Shown here: piece after piece, positions 54,626 through 63,709 of the stretch | How positions within the stretch are numbered: position 1 is the stretch's first letter | Layout of the letters: every line of letters begins with the position of its first letter | Source of the DNA: Novosphingobium naphthalenivorans NBRC 102051 | Lineage (GTDB): Bacteria > Pseudomonadota > Alphaproteobacteria > Sphingomonadales > Sphingomonadaceae | DNA: 64,000 nucleotides | Direction of reading: 5' to 3' | Assembly: GCF_001590985.1 (NCBI RefSeq) | Contig: NZ_BCTX01000004.1 | Span: forward strand, 59,162 to 123,161 | The notes under the pieces: generated by a model | Seen by the model: the letters and a program-made list of their open reading frames with translations, nothing else | The model's database searches: none | What the model was told of the DNA's origin: nothing | Program-made: the position numbers and the translations under genes

Positions 54626-54997
54626 ATGTTGCTGCAGCAATCCCCCCACGAAGCCTACCGCCGCGTCGATTTCGACGCCCGTGTAACCGGCGCCAACCCG
54701 GCCGAACTCGTCCATGTGTGCTACGAGCATCTCATCGGCGCGCTCGGAACCGCGATTCACGCGCACCAGAACGGCGACAACGGTCTCAAGAGCCGCTCGA
54801 TGACCCGCGCTCTCACCGCGATCACCGCGCTGCAGATGGGCGTTTCCCAGGAGGGCGGCATGGGCGAAGCGCTGAACCAGTTCTATGCGGCCGCACGCCG
54901 CACCATCCTGGACTCCGCCGTCGCCTTCGATGCCAAGCAGATCGCGACGATGCGGACCGACTTCGCCGAGATCAGCCAGGCCATGAAAGCCGGATAA
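54626..54997 (+). CDS. fliS: Flagellin-specific export chaperone FliS
   Basis: A 123-aa helical chaperone that keeps flagellin unfolded in the cytosol and hands it to FlhA. Matching parts are the N-terminal HEAYRRVDFDARVTGANPAE, the LVHVCYEHLIGALGTAIHAH helix and FYAAARRTILDSAVAFDAKQ. It closes the plus-strand flagellar operon. No FliT gene follows. Confidence 0.88.
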   Translation: MLLQQSPHEAYRRVDFDARVTGANPAELVHVCYEHLIGALGTAIHAHQNGDNGLKSRSMTRALTAITALQMGVSQEGGMGEALNQFYAAARRTILDSAVAFDAKQIATMRTDFAEISQAMKAG

Positions 54998-55167
54998 GCC
55001 TTGCCGAAGAGGGTCATGTGAACCCGTTTCGGGGGCATTTCCGCCAAGGACTGCCGCGATACCGCGCGGACTGAAGCAGCCGGTCGTTCGATTCTGGAGC
55101 AGGTACGCCGGGCAGTTGCCGCCGGATGCGAATATCTCCCTAGGCACAAGTCACAGGGAGCATGCCG

Positions 55168-55770
55168 GTGGAGCGAATCTCGACCCTCATCCTCATCGAT
55201 GATGATACGCGGCGGCGGGCCACGGTCAGCCATGCGCTGTCCTCGCACGACCTTCATGTCGAACTGTTCGAGAACGTCTGCGAACTCGCTCATGCCTGGC
55301 CCCGTTCCGGCATCGTCCTGATCCATGACGGACCTTGTGCGATCAACGGGCTGATCGAGGCGATGGCCCACCAGGGCCAGTGGTTTCCCATCATCGCCTT
55401 CAGCGAAGGGCCCGACGTAGGGCGCGTAGTCCAGGCCGTGCTCGACGGAGCGGTCGACTATCTGGTGTGGCCCGTCTCCGCAGGGGAACTGGCCCTGACG
55501 ATCAGCAACGCGATCGCGCGCGCAGCCGAAACCGGCCATGGCAAGCTGCGCGAAGCGATGGCCCGGGCGCGCGTCGGCAAGCTGACCCGCCGGGAACGCG
55601 AAGTGCTCGGTGCCGTGGCCAGCGGCCTGTCCAACCGCCTGATCGGCGAAAAGCTCTCGATCAGCCCGCGCACGGTCGAAATCCACCGTGCCAACATGCT
55701 GCACAAGCTGGGCGCCAGCCATACATCCGATGCCATCCGGATTGCGATCGAGGCATCGCTCATGCACTGA
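55168..55770 (+). CDS. LuxR/FixJ-type regulator with a degenerate receiver domain
   Basis: A 200-aa regulator at the edge of the flagellar island. The receiver-like domain (1 to about 118) keeps the acidic cluster LIDDD but reads IVLIHDG where the phosphorylated Asp is expected, and DYLVWP where family members have the Lys-Pro pair, so Lys is replaced by Trp. The C-terminal LuxR helix-turn-helix is intact: LTRREREVLGAVASGLSNRL, then IGEKLSISPRTVEIHRANML. I prefer the GTG at 55168, seven bases after AGGGAG; an ATG at 55162 is only one base from it. It probably acts without phosphorylation, perhaps on flagellar genes. Confidence 0.8.
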   Translation: MERISTLILIDDDTRRRATVSHALSSHDLHVELFENVCELAHAWPRSGIVLIHDGPCAINGLIEAMAHQGQWFPIIAFSEGPDVGRVVQAVLDGAVDYLVWPVSAGELALTISNAIARAAETGHGKLREAMARARVGKLTRREREVLGAVASGLSNRLIGEKLSISPRTVEIHRANMLHKLGASHTSDAIRIAIEASLMH

Positions 55771-56037
55771 CCGGTCAAGTGCGCCTCCTGCATCAAGGCC
55801 GCATTTGAACGTAGGACCTGTGGCACGAAACCTTAGCCGGCAGTCTGCTATCAAGGCATTCGCCGGCGAGCCACCCGAGCATCTTGCCGGCAAGTGCTCC
55901 GCAGGTTTTGTCCGGGCAGGCCCGGCCGATCTCCCTTTAGGCCGGACCTGTCGCGGAGTACTCATCCCTACCGGCGACGTATCCGGCTCCGTGCCTCTTG
56001 CCGGATACGTCGCTTTCGGTTTTGGAAACCGATAGCC
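55771..56037. promoter_or_regulatory. Intergenic region with a strong hairpin and TTGCCGGCAA site
   Basis: Between the convergent regulator and hypothetical genes lies TTGCCGGCAA (55884-55893), a palindrome of the same family as the flagellar motifs. At 55974-56013 a perfect 14-bp stem (GCGACGTATCCGGC) with a 12-base loop is followed by TTTCGGTTTT, a likely terminator for the plus-strand regulator. Confidence 0.6.
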
Positions 56038-56508
56038 TCAGTGCAACCAGGCGATGGGCGAAGCACCGGGAAGGCCGCGGGCGGCCGTTTCATCCCCGGC
56101 CCTTTCGTCCCCACCCCTTTCATCCTCGATCCGGGCCACCAGCCCGGCGACATAGGCCGACAGCAGCGCCAGTGCCAAAGTCGAACCCTCTGCCATCACT
56201 TCGCTGGCGCCGTCCTCCACCAATACCGAAGCCAAGCAGCAATTGCCCTGACCACGCGAAAGCATGAAGGCGGTGCCCGGTCTCAGCAAAGCCAGAACCG
56301 CACTCTCAGCTGCCCCGCACGCCAGCATCTGTTCAATCGCACGGGAATCCATCGCTCGGTTGCCAGCGCTGGCAAGCGCTCCGCCCTTGAGCAGGCATGC
56401 GGCCTCCCGCACGCGGTCGCATTCCTCATGCGGCGCGCTGGCCACGCAATCGTGCATCAAATCGCGCATACGCGCGGTCCACACTTCGGGTTCCGGAACT
56501 CTGTCCAT
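56038..56508 (-). CDS. Hypothetical protein next to the flagellar island
   Basis: A 156-aa protein I do not recognise. It has no signal peptide. The middle has MLSRGQGNCCLASVLVEDGA, with a Cys pair, and a hydrophobic helix STLALALLSAYVAGLVARI near residues 109-127; the C-terminal 25 residues are acidic then low-complexity. GAGG lies about ten bases before the ATG. The region upstream is the 416-base interval shared with the TetR gene. A functional link to flagella is not shown. Confidence 0.5.
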   Translation of the reverse strand: MDRVPEPEVWTARMRDLMHDCVASAPHEECDRVREAACLLKGGALASAGNRAMDSRAIEQMLACGAAESAVLALLRPGTAFMLSRGQGNCCLASVLVEDGASEVMAEGSTLALALLSAYVAGLVARIEDERGGDERAGDETAARGLPGASPIAWLH

Positions 56509-56924
56509 CAGCTGCTCGCCTCAAGGGCCGTTCGCACCGCAGGATGCGACGATGGCGGAACGGCCTGCCTGTCCGCCTGGTGCTTGCGGGGCCGGGCCCC
56601 GTCTCATTCCTCCAGCAAACGGATTACGGCCGCAAAGGCAAGGATCAGGCTGCGAATTGAGTCTGAATTACGACAAACCGAGTCATCCGACCGCTACAGG
56701 CAGGATTACAGTCCCGCGCCGACATCCAGACACGATTACTTTCCGATGGGAATGACCACCAACCACCAAACAGGAAATCATATCCGCAATAGGCAAATCA
56801 CCCACGCACATCGCGGAGAATTCACCAGTTGCGCCCTCCCTTATTCCCGTCATTTCATTTGTTATCGACTGATAACTTCTATTTGTCTTGCACACCTGTA
56901 GATCCGGCATTTACACTGCAATCG
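56509..56924. promoter_or_regulatory. Divergent intergenic region with a GTTATC-N4-GATAAC palindrome
   Basis: This 416-base interval is richer in A and T than its surroundings and contains no gene. GTTATC-GACT-GATAAC at 56861-56876 is a perfect inverted repeat about 50 bases before the TetR start codon, a typical place for an autoregulatory TetR operator. Confidence 0.45.
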
Positions 56925-57494
56925 ATGTCATCAGCACCACCGAAGAAGCGCAATGCCGAAGCGACGCGGGCTCGCATCCTCGCGGCAGCCAAGAAGGCGT
57001 TCGCAACGACCGGCTACTCTCACACCGGCATTCGCGAGATTGCCTCGCAGGCCGGGACAAGTTCGACCCTCGTGCTGCGCTACTACGGCTCGAAGATCGG
57101 GCTGTTCGAATCGGCCCTGCGCGATGCCATGCGCACGGCCGAGGCAATCGAGCCGTCCTTGACCGAATTCGCCGCCTCGCTCGCGGGTATGCTCCGCCAA
57201 AATCCGGCCGCAACGGACCCCATGCTGATGATTGCCATGGCATCGGGCGAACGCGAGGCTGCCGAACTTGCGGCGCGGGTCTTCACCGAACTCACCATTC
57301 TGCCGATCGGCGAAACGCTGGGCGGGCCGGACGGCAAGGAGAGGGCCTTGCAGATGTCGATCCTCGCCATCGGCTTCGTGTTTTTCATGAAGCACCTGCC
57401 CCTCACCGTTTTCGGCGAGCAGGAGACGGAGAGAATCTGCGACTGGTTCACCCGGTCCATTCTGGACGTGGTCGAGCCGGACCGCCCCCTCTGA
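56925..57494 (+). CDS. TetR/AcrR-family transcriptional regulator
   Basis: A 189-aa repressor. The N-terminal helix-turn-helix is clear: ATRARILAAAKKAFATTGYS, then HTGIREIASQAGTSSTLVLR and YYGSKIGLFESAL. The C-terminal ligand domain is helical and not diagnostic. The ATG at 56925 matches the usual start a few residues before the first helix; the open frame upstream (to 56829) is noncoding leader with no ribosome-binding site. It converges with the aminotransferase gene. The effector is unknown. Confidence 0.88.
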   Translation: MSSAPPKKRNAEATRARILAAAKKAFATTGYSHTGIREIASQAGTSSTLVLRYYGSKIGLFESALRDAMRTAEAIEPSLTEFAASLAGMLRQNPAATDPMLMIAMASGEREAAELAARVFTELTILPIGETLGGPDGKERALQMSILAIGFVFFMKHLPLTVFGEQETERICDWFTRSILDVVEPDRPL

Positions 57495-57548
57495 ACTTAT
57501 AGGCCCCTGAAACCTATAGGATCCTGAGCCTCTGCGCAAACGGCGGCT

Positions 57549-58694
57549 TCAGCGCCGCGCGGCGAACCAGGGGACCATACGCTCGATCGCCGTTTCGATC
57601 TCCGCCTGCGATGCCGCGAAGCTGAACCGGATATAGCGTCCGCCGTCCACCGGATCGAAATCGATGCCGGGCGCGGTTGCGACGCCTGTGTCCTCCAGCA
57701 ACTGCGTGCAGAACGCGATGCTGTCGTTGGTCATGTGGCCGATCTCGGCCCAGATGTAGAAAGCCCCGTCCGGCGGTGCGATCTGCTGCAGGCCCAGCCG
57801 CGGCAAGGCGGCCAGCAGCAGTTCGCGATTGCGCGCGTAGTTGGCATGATGGCCTTCCAGTTCCTCGCGGCAGTCGAAAGCGATGAGCCCCGCATGTTGC
57901 GCCAGCACCGGCGGCGTCAGGAACAGGTTGCCCATGCGCGCCCGGGCCGCGCCGATCAGGTCCGGGGGTACGACCAGCCAGCCGAGCCGCCAGCCGGCCA
58001 TCGAGAAGTATTTGGAGAAGCTGTTGACCACCAGCGCCTCGGGCAGATGCTGCAGTGTCGACTGCGCAGCATCGCCATAAGTCAGGCCATGATAGATCTC
58101 GTCGGAAACGACACGGATGCCCTTGCGGCGGCAGACCTCGGCAATCGCCGCCAGTTCCTCCGGCGCGATCACCGTGCCGGTGGGATTGGCGGGACTGGCG
58201 AGGATCAACCCGTCGGGGGCAGGCTCGATCGCATCGAGCGCAGCGGCCGTCATCTGGTAGCGCTCGGCAGGGCCGCAGGCGACTTCCACCGGCTCCAGAT
58301 ACATGGCCTTGAGTGTATTGCGGTAGGCCACGTAGCCGGGCCGCGCCAGCGCCACCCGCGCGCCCGGCGCGAAGAGGCATGACAGCGCCAGCACGAAGGC
58401 AGGCGAAGCGCCGCAGGTCAGGATCACCTGCTCCTCGTCCACGGTCACACCATAAGTTTCGGCGTAATGCCGGGCGATGCGCTGCTTGAGCGCCGTGCTT
58501 TCCCAATAGCCGCCCGGATCGCTGTCCAGCACCTTGTGCGCGGCGGCAATCGCCGCGACCGGAGCGCCTGTGGAGGGCTGGCCATATTCCATGTGAATGA
58601 CGTCGCGCCCCTGCTCGGCCAACTGATAGGCGAGACGCCCGATCGCGATGGCGTGGAAGGGTTCGACCTGGGCGATATCCGTGTGGGAAGTCAT
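57549..58694 (-). CDS. Class I/II pyridoxal-phosphate aminotransferase
   Basis: A 381-aa aspartate-aminotransferase-fold enzyme. Features are EYGQPSTGAPVAAIAAAH, the SPANPTGTVIAPEEL motif with the substrate-site Asn, VVSDEIYHGLTYG with the cofactor-binding Asp and Tyr, and NSFSKYFSMAGWRLGW with the lysine that forms the Schiff base. The C-terminal Arg for the substrate carboxylate is in GGRYIRFSFA. The amino donor cannot be told from sequence. It seems monocistronic. Confidence 0.92.
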   Translation of the reverse strand: MTSHTDIAQVEPFHAIAIGRLAYQLAEQGRDVIHMEYGQPSTGAPVAAIAAAHKVLDSDPGGYWESTALKQRIARHYAETYGVTVDEEQVILTCGASPAFVLALSCLFAPGARVALARPGYVAYRNTLKAMYLEPVEVACGPAERYQMTAAALDAIEPAPDGLILASPANPTGTVIAPEELAAIAEVCRRKGIRVVSDEIYHGLTYGDAAQSTLQHLPEALVVNSFSKYFSMAGWRLGWLVVPPDLIGAARARMGNLFLTPPVLAQHAGLIAFDCREELEGHHANYARNRELLLAALPRLGLQQIAPPDGAFYIWAEIGHMTNDSIAFCTQLLEDTGVATAPGIDFDPVDGGRYIRFSFAASQAEIETAIERMVPWFAARR

Positions 58695-59171
58695 GCCCGC
58701 TTGCTAGGGATTGTCCTTCTCATATGCAAACGCGCCATCGTTCATTCGCATCGAACCCCTCGACCGGCTCGGGACGAACCTCGGCGAAACCGTTGCGTCT
58801 AACAGGGCAGCCACACCAGGAACCCGAACTTACAATTTTGAAATTCAGGAGGGGCAGTAATTATATTGCGCAATCCAGACCGTAAACGAGCAATATAAAT
58901 GCCACCTTCAAACTCACACACAAACCGGCATGGAACATGTTCCATCCTCCTGACAATATGACGCATAAAAGTAACACTTGAGCAGATTTCATAAATCATG
59001 CTCAGGTCTTAACTTGCCCGCTCCAAATTTGGCGTCAAACATCCCCCCCGCACTTCGGCTCCCTCTACGTCGCAGTGCTTATGGCGGTGGATTTCCTGCG
59101 AAATCCAGCACTGGCAGAGGCGGCGCGGCCCCGGCCGTTCCCCCGATGCTGTTCCAGTCCAAGGGGGACAC
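58695..59171. promoter_or_regulatory. AT-richer leader region of the autotransporter with two palindromes
   Basis: No gene was seen in 477 bases. The stretch 58830-59000 is clearly AT-richer than the window average. It contains TTATATTGC (58861-58869) paired with GCAATATAA (58890-58898), and the perfect 16-bp palindrome ATGGAACATGTTCCAT (58930-58945). These look like regulatory or structural elements controlling the autotransporter gene. Confidence 0.5.
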
Positions 59172-62100
59172 ATGACTGACTTTTACAAGCTCCGGCAACG
59201 GACGGTGCAGCGCATGGCACTGCTCGGTTCGGCCGCATCGATTGCGCTGCTTGCCACCCAAGCCCAGGCACAAGCCTATGGCCCAGAAGCTCCAACCCCA
59301 GAAGCTCCAACCAATGCCTATCTGGAAGCGCAAGGTGGGGGCGCTGACGGAAGTGCCCTGTCCATCGCCGCGCCTTCTGCGCAATACGTCAAGATCAGCG
59401 ACGTCGCCCCCAGCCCGCAGATCGTGATCGCCGATCCGGGCAACAGCGATACCAGCCTCGATCCAACCGACATCAATGGCGTCGGGCAGATGGTTACCGA
59501 CATTGGCGGAGGCTATATCGGCCTTTGCACGGCCACGCTGATCAATCCGCGCACAGTCATCTTCGCCGCCCACTGCGTGAACGAGGAAGCGCCGACCGAC
59601 TACGGCGCCGCCACGGGCGGCACGCCCATCGGTTTCGGGTTCTCCAACGACACTTATGCCGGCCTGCTCAGCTGGTATCTGGGCGGGAACAAGACCGATG
59701 TTGCCAACGCCTTCTACAATGCCAACTACGTCAGCTATCATCCCGGCTCGCTCGAACCCGATGCCTTCAGCTTCCTGTACAGCGACATCGCAGTGGCCTC
59801 GCTCGATACGCCGGCCGCCGACATTCCGACCTGGGCCCTGCTGTTCTCGCAGCTTCCCGATCCCGGCACCATCAACGATACCACCGGCACCGGCTATCAT
59901 GTCACGATCACCGGGTACGGCCGGAACGGCTCGGCAACGACCGGTTCGGCATTCGGCATCGATTTCCGCCGCCGCATTGCCGAAAACATGATCGGCGGCC
60001 TGGCCAGCCTCGACCAGTTTGAAAACTTCCTGTTCGGTGGTTCCTCCACCACTTATCCGCAAAACCTCTACTGGATGGATTTCGACGATCCGACCCGCCA
60101 GAGCGTCTATGATTTCAATGCCTGGAAGGACAATGGCCTTCCCAACGAAGGCACGACCGCCAGCGGGGATTCCGGCGGCCCGCTGATCCTCGACCAGACG
60201 TTCGACACATCGGTGGTGATCGGTGTCCTGTCGGGCGGCTACACACGCTTCTTCAGCGGTCAGCCGGCCAACGGTTATGGCACCGCGAGCTTCTACCAGC
60301 CGCTCTACCTCTATTGGGACTGGATCGCCGCCAACAACCCGTACCGCTATGTCGCCCCGGTCGCGGGCGACGGGGCGTGGGAAGATCCGGAGCACTGGGT
60401 CTCGACGCTCGATCCCAATTACAAGATCATCGACGCCAACGGCAATCTGGTGAACGGCGTTCCGACGACCCCGGGCGAAGGCAAGACCGGCAACAGCGGC
60501 ACCTTCGGCCAGGCCTGCTATGAAGTGACCGGCTATTCCGAATGCCGGGACATGGCGACCGGAGACCTCATCATCAACGGCACTGTCGTATCGAGCGGCG
60601 GAACGACCGCCAACGGCGCTTCGAATGACAAGGCCACCGTGTCGCTGAGCGGCCTCGATCCGGAACTGGCGTCCCAGGCCGGTGAAGTGGCCACCACCGA
60701 AGCCGCCCTGCCCGATCCCACGATCGACAACGGCCTGCCCGGCGCCACCGGCTTCGTTCCGGACAACTCCGACGGAGACCGCCTGACGGCAACCCCGCCG
60801 CGCTACTATGACGTCACGCTGTCGGCAGATGGCACGACCACGCTGTCGAGCGACATCACCATCGACCGGTTCACCCTGGCCGGCGCTGGCGCCGCGCTCG
60901 ACATCCAGTCCGGCGGCTCGCTGACCAGCCTGATCGACATCAACCAGCTCGCCGGCATGATGCGCGTCAACGGGACGCTCACGACCCCGGGCGACTACTT
61001 CCTGATGACGGGCGGTCTGCAAGGCAGCGGCACGATCAACACGCCCTATTTCACCAGCGTGGCGGGCGTGATCGCACCGGGCGGCGCGGATTCGACCGGA
61101 ACGCTGACGTTCAACGGCAACCTCATCCTGGCCTCGGGCAACACCTATCTCGTCAATCTCGGTTCCGGCGGGACATCCGACCTCATCCAGGTCAATGCCA
61201 CCAGCTATGTCGATACGGCCGCAAGCTCCGGAGACGCTGCCGCGGCAGCCGTCGTCCCGGCTGACGGTATTGCCAGCATCGGCGGCGCGGTCGTGTTCAC
61301 GCCGCTGGCCGGAGCGACGGTGCGGGACGGAGATACCTACACGATCCTCAATGCCGAAGGCGGCGTCGAAGGGGAATTCGACGTTTCAAGCGCCATCAGC
61401 GCGATCCTCTCGCCAACGTTCTCCTACACCGGCACCGGCGTGAGCATCACGGTCGAGGCCGGCCTCTATGCGGACGTGGTGGACAGCGCTTCGCCGATCC
61501 AGACCGCCTTTGCCGGTCTGCTCGACCGCAACCGGGTCCAGTACAGCAAGTATGCGGACCTCTATGGCCCGACCGACATGCTCTCCGTGGCCGGCGTGCA
61601 GGGCACGCTCGAAAGCTGGGCGCCGCGCGTGCAGCCGCTGATGCAGTCCATGGGCACGGCCGCGATGGAAACCACCAACCGCTTCATCCGCGATCGCCTG
61701 GCCCAGGTTTCGGCAGGTGAGGAAGGCGGCAGCATCGCCTACTACGGCACGCCCGGCGGTGTTCTGGCGACCATGGGCATGAGCGGCATGTCCTCGCTCA
61801 ACACGATGTCGGCCGCCGCCATGGGCGCCCCGGACCGTTCGGTCGCAGGCGCGCTTCCCGACGACATGAGCGCATTCTTCGCCGGTGGCTACATCGACGG
61901 CGACAGCAACGGCGCACCGACCGCCTCGCCCTATGCCAAGGACAATTTCGACGGCTACTATCTGGCCGCCGGCTTCGAAAAGGCCATCGGCGACAATGGC
62001 TTCCTCGGCATGGCCGCATCGTGGACCAAGATGACGGGGAATCCGGGCTATGCGGGCCGTTCGGCAAAGGGCAACCTGTTCCAGGTAAGCCTTTACGGCG

Positions 62101-62687
62101 CGCAGCGCTGGGCCGGCGGCGTGGGCATCGACGCGCAGATCAATGCCGGTGCCTTCGATCTCAAGACGGCCCGTACGGTTTCGTCCGGCGCGTCGAGCTG
62201 GGATCTTTCCGCCAAGGACCACCCCTTCACCTTTTCGAGCGAAGTGGGCGTCAGCGATGCTCTCCCCCTCGGCGCGGCCGTGACGGTTACGCCGCGCGTG
62301 GCGCTGCGTTTTGCCCGTATCGACTTCAACCGCTACGCCGAAGCCGGAGCCGGTCCTGCTCTGCAGTACGAGATGGGGGCCTACGAAAGCCTCCAGACGC
62401 GGGCCAGCCTGCGGATCGAAGGCAAGGGCAAGATCAAGCCGGAAGTCACCGGCACCTTCGTCCATGACTTCAAGGACAAGCCGGCCTTCTTCGGCGCGAA
62501 CTTCGTCGGCGGCGTGGGGCCGGATGCCTATTTCGCCCTGCCGACGGACGACCAGACCTGGGGCGAGATCGGCGCCGGGATCAGCACCACCGGAATGGTT
62601 TCCATCGGCCTGTTCGCCGAAACCACGGTGGGCCGCTCGGACATCAACTACCAGTCCTACCGCGGCTCGGTGTCGTTCAAGTTCTGA
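59172..62687 (+). CDS. Autotransporter with trypsin-like serine protease passenger
   Basis: A 1171-aa type Va secreted protease. Extended signal peptide (1 to about 34, ending AQAQA); duplicated PEAPT repeat (38-48); chymotrypsin-fold domain (about 105-350) with His134 in FAAHC, Asp205 in SDIAVAS and Ser334 in SGDSGGPLI; a beta-solenoid stalk (about 560-760) with GGSLTSLIDINQLAGMMRVN and APGGADSTGTLTFNG; and a C-terminal beta-barrel (about 895-1171) ending in SVSFKF, a terminal Phe that suits BamA recognition. Expected at the cell surface or released. The ATG at 59172 follows AAGGGGG. A strong terminator follows. Confidence 0.9.
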   Translation: MTDFYKLRQRTVQRMALLGSAASIALLATQAQAQAYGPEAPTPEAPTNAYLEAQGGGADGSALSIAAPSAQYVKISDVAPSPQIVIADPGNSDTSLDPTDINGVGQMVTDIGGGYIGLCTATLINPRTVIFAAHCVNEEAPTDYGAATGGTPIGFGFSNDTYAGLLSWYLGGNKTDVANAFYNANYVSYHPGSLEPDAFSFLYSDIAVASLDTPAADIPTWALLFSQLPDPGTINDTTGTGYHVTITGYGRNGSATTGSAFGIDFRRRIAENMIGGLASLDQFENFLFGGSSTTYPQNLYWMDFDDPTRQSVYDFNAWKDNGLPNEGTTASGDSGGPLILDQTFDTSVVIGVLSGGYTRFFSGQPANGYGTASFYQPLYLYWDWIAANNPYRYVAPVAGDGAWEDPEHWVSTLDPNYKIIDANGNLVNGVPTTPGEGKTGNSGTFGQACYEVTGYSECRDMATGDLIINGTVVSSGGTTANGASNDKATVSLSGLDPELASQAGEVATTEAALPDPTIDNGLPGATGFVPDNSDGDRLTATPPRYYDVTLSADGTTTLSSDITIDRFTLAGAGAALDIQSGGSLTSLIDINQLAGMMRVNGTLTTPGDYFLMTGGLQGSGTINTPYFTSVAGVIAPGGADSTGTLTFNGNLILASGNTYLVNLGSGGTSDLIQVNATSYVDTAASSGDAAAAAVVPADGIASIGGAVVFTPLAGATVRDGDTYTILNAEGGVEGEFDVSSAISAILSPTFSYTGTGVSITVEAGLYADVVDSASPIQTAFAGLLDRNRVQYSKYADLYGPTDMLSVAGVQGTLESWAPRVQPLMQSMGTAAMETTNRFIRDRLAQVSAGEEGGSIAYYGTPGGVLATMGMSGMSSLNTMSAAAMGAPDRSVAGALPDDMSAFFAGGYIDGDSNGAPTASPYAKDNFDGYYLAAGFEKAIGDNGFLGMAASWTKMTGNPGYAGRSAKGNLFQVSLYGAQRWAGGVGIDAQINAGAFDLKTARTVSSGASSWDLSAKDHPFTFSSEVGVSDALPLGAAVTVTPRVALRFARIDFNRYAEAGAGPALQYEMGAYESLQTRASLRIEGKGKIKPEVTGTFVHDFKDKPAFFGANFVGGVGPDAYFALPTDDQTWGEIGAGISTTGMVSIGLFAETTVGRSDINYQSYRGSVSFKF

Positions 62688-62709
62688 CACCGGACCTGAA
62701 CCAACAAAA

Positions 62710-62743
62710 GGGGCGCGCGGATTGCAGTCCGCGCGCCCCTTTC
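62710..62743 (+). terminator. Intrinsic terminator of the autotransporter gene
   Basis: GGGGCGCGCGGA (62710-62721) and TCCGCGCGCCCC (62728-62739) form a perfect 12-bp stem with a TTGCAG loop, followed by TTTCTTG. It begins 22 bases after the stop codon. Confidence 0.85.
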
Positions 62744-62980
62744 TTGTCGGGGACACCGTTATCCAACGGGACGAAGACGGCGCAGAATCCGCGCGCTGCA
62801 CGGCCATGTCCGCCCCGTTTCCGGTTTTTCCCGGCCGTTCCTGCTTCCGGATGACGCGTTGTTCTTCTGCATGTCGACACCCGGCGCCAGCTCGGCCATT
62901 ATGGCGGAAATCTCTGGGCCGGCTCGCCGCTTGCCGGAATTCCGGCGGCGCCCTGGCCGACGACACTGCATGGAGCCCCA

Positions 62981-63709
62981 ATGGCGCAACTGTCCGATCT
63001 GGGCCGGTATCTGCCTGACACCCTGACGCAGGCCGTGCTGCCGCACGCCCGCCATGTCCGGCTCAAGGCGAACCAGATCGTCATCGGCCATCAGGACGAG
63101 ACCAGCGACGTCTTCGTCATTCTCGATGGCACGCTGCGGGTCGAGCTGCTCTCGCGCAACGGGCGCGAGATCATCCTCAACGATCTCGGCCCCGGCGATC
63201 TCGTCGGGGATTTCGCGGCACTGGACGAACAGCCGCGCTCGGCGACCGTCACCGCGATGACATCGGCCGAACTGGCCCGCATCCCCGGCAGTGCTTTCCG
63301 GCAGGCCGTCTTCGCCGCCCCGGCATCGGCCGAATGGCTGACGCTGCGCCTTCTGAAGATCCTGCGGAGTCTCAATGAGCGCGTCTTCGAGCTGAACGCC
63401 CTTGCCGTCCGCAGCCGCCTGCACTGCGAACTGTTGCGGCTGGCGCTCGATACCGGCATTTCCGGCAACGAAGTCACGATCTCGCCCTCGCCCACCCACG
63501 CCGAACTCGCCAGCCGCATCGGCACCCATCGCGAAGCAGTGACGCGCGAGCTGAGCTACCTTGCCGAACAGGGCATCACGGCCTCTGCCGCGCGCAAGCT
63601 GACAGTGTGCGACGTTACCCGGCTGGCGGAGATCGTCCGTGCCGCCGCAGGTGAAGTCGAGCTGATCCAGCGCGCCAGCCGGGCCGGTATCGGCCGCGGC
63701 ACGGCCTGA
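62981..63709 (+). CDS. Crp/Fnr-family transcriptional regulator
   Basis: A 242-aa regulator. The cyclic-nucleotide-binding fold (about 15-135) has DVFVILDGTLRVELLSRNGR and LGPGDLVGDFAALDEQPRSA, close to the CRP phosphate-binding cassette (RSATV in place). The dimer helix follows (LRLLKILRSLNERVFELNAL). The C-terminal winged helix is THAELASRIGTHREAVTREL, then SYLAEQGI. There is no FNR-type Cys cluster at the N-terminus, so it is CRP-like rather than oxygen-sensing. GGAG lies six bases before the ATG. Confidence 0.88.
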   Translation: MAQLSDLGRYLPDTLTQAVLPHARHVRLKANQIVIGHQDETSDVFVILDGTLRVELLSRNGREIILNDLGPGDLVGDFAALDEQPRSATVTAMTSAELARIPGSAFRQAVFAAPASAEWLTLRLLKILRSLNERVFELNALAVRSRLHCELLRLALDTGISGNEVTISPSPTHAELASRIGTHREAVTRELSYLAEQGITASAARKLTVCDVTRLAEIVRAAAGEVELIQRASRAGIGRGTA

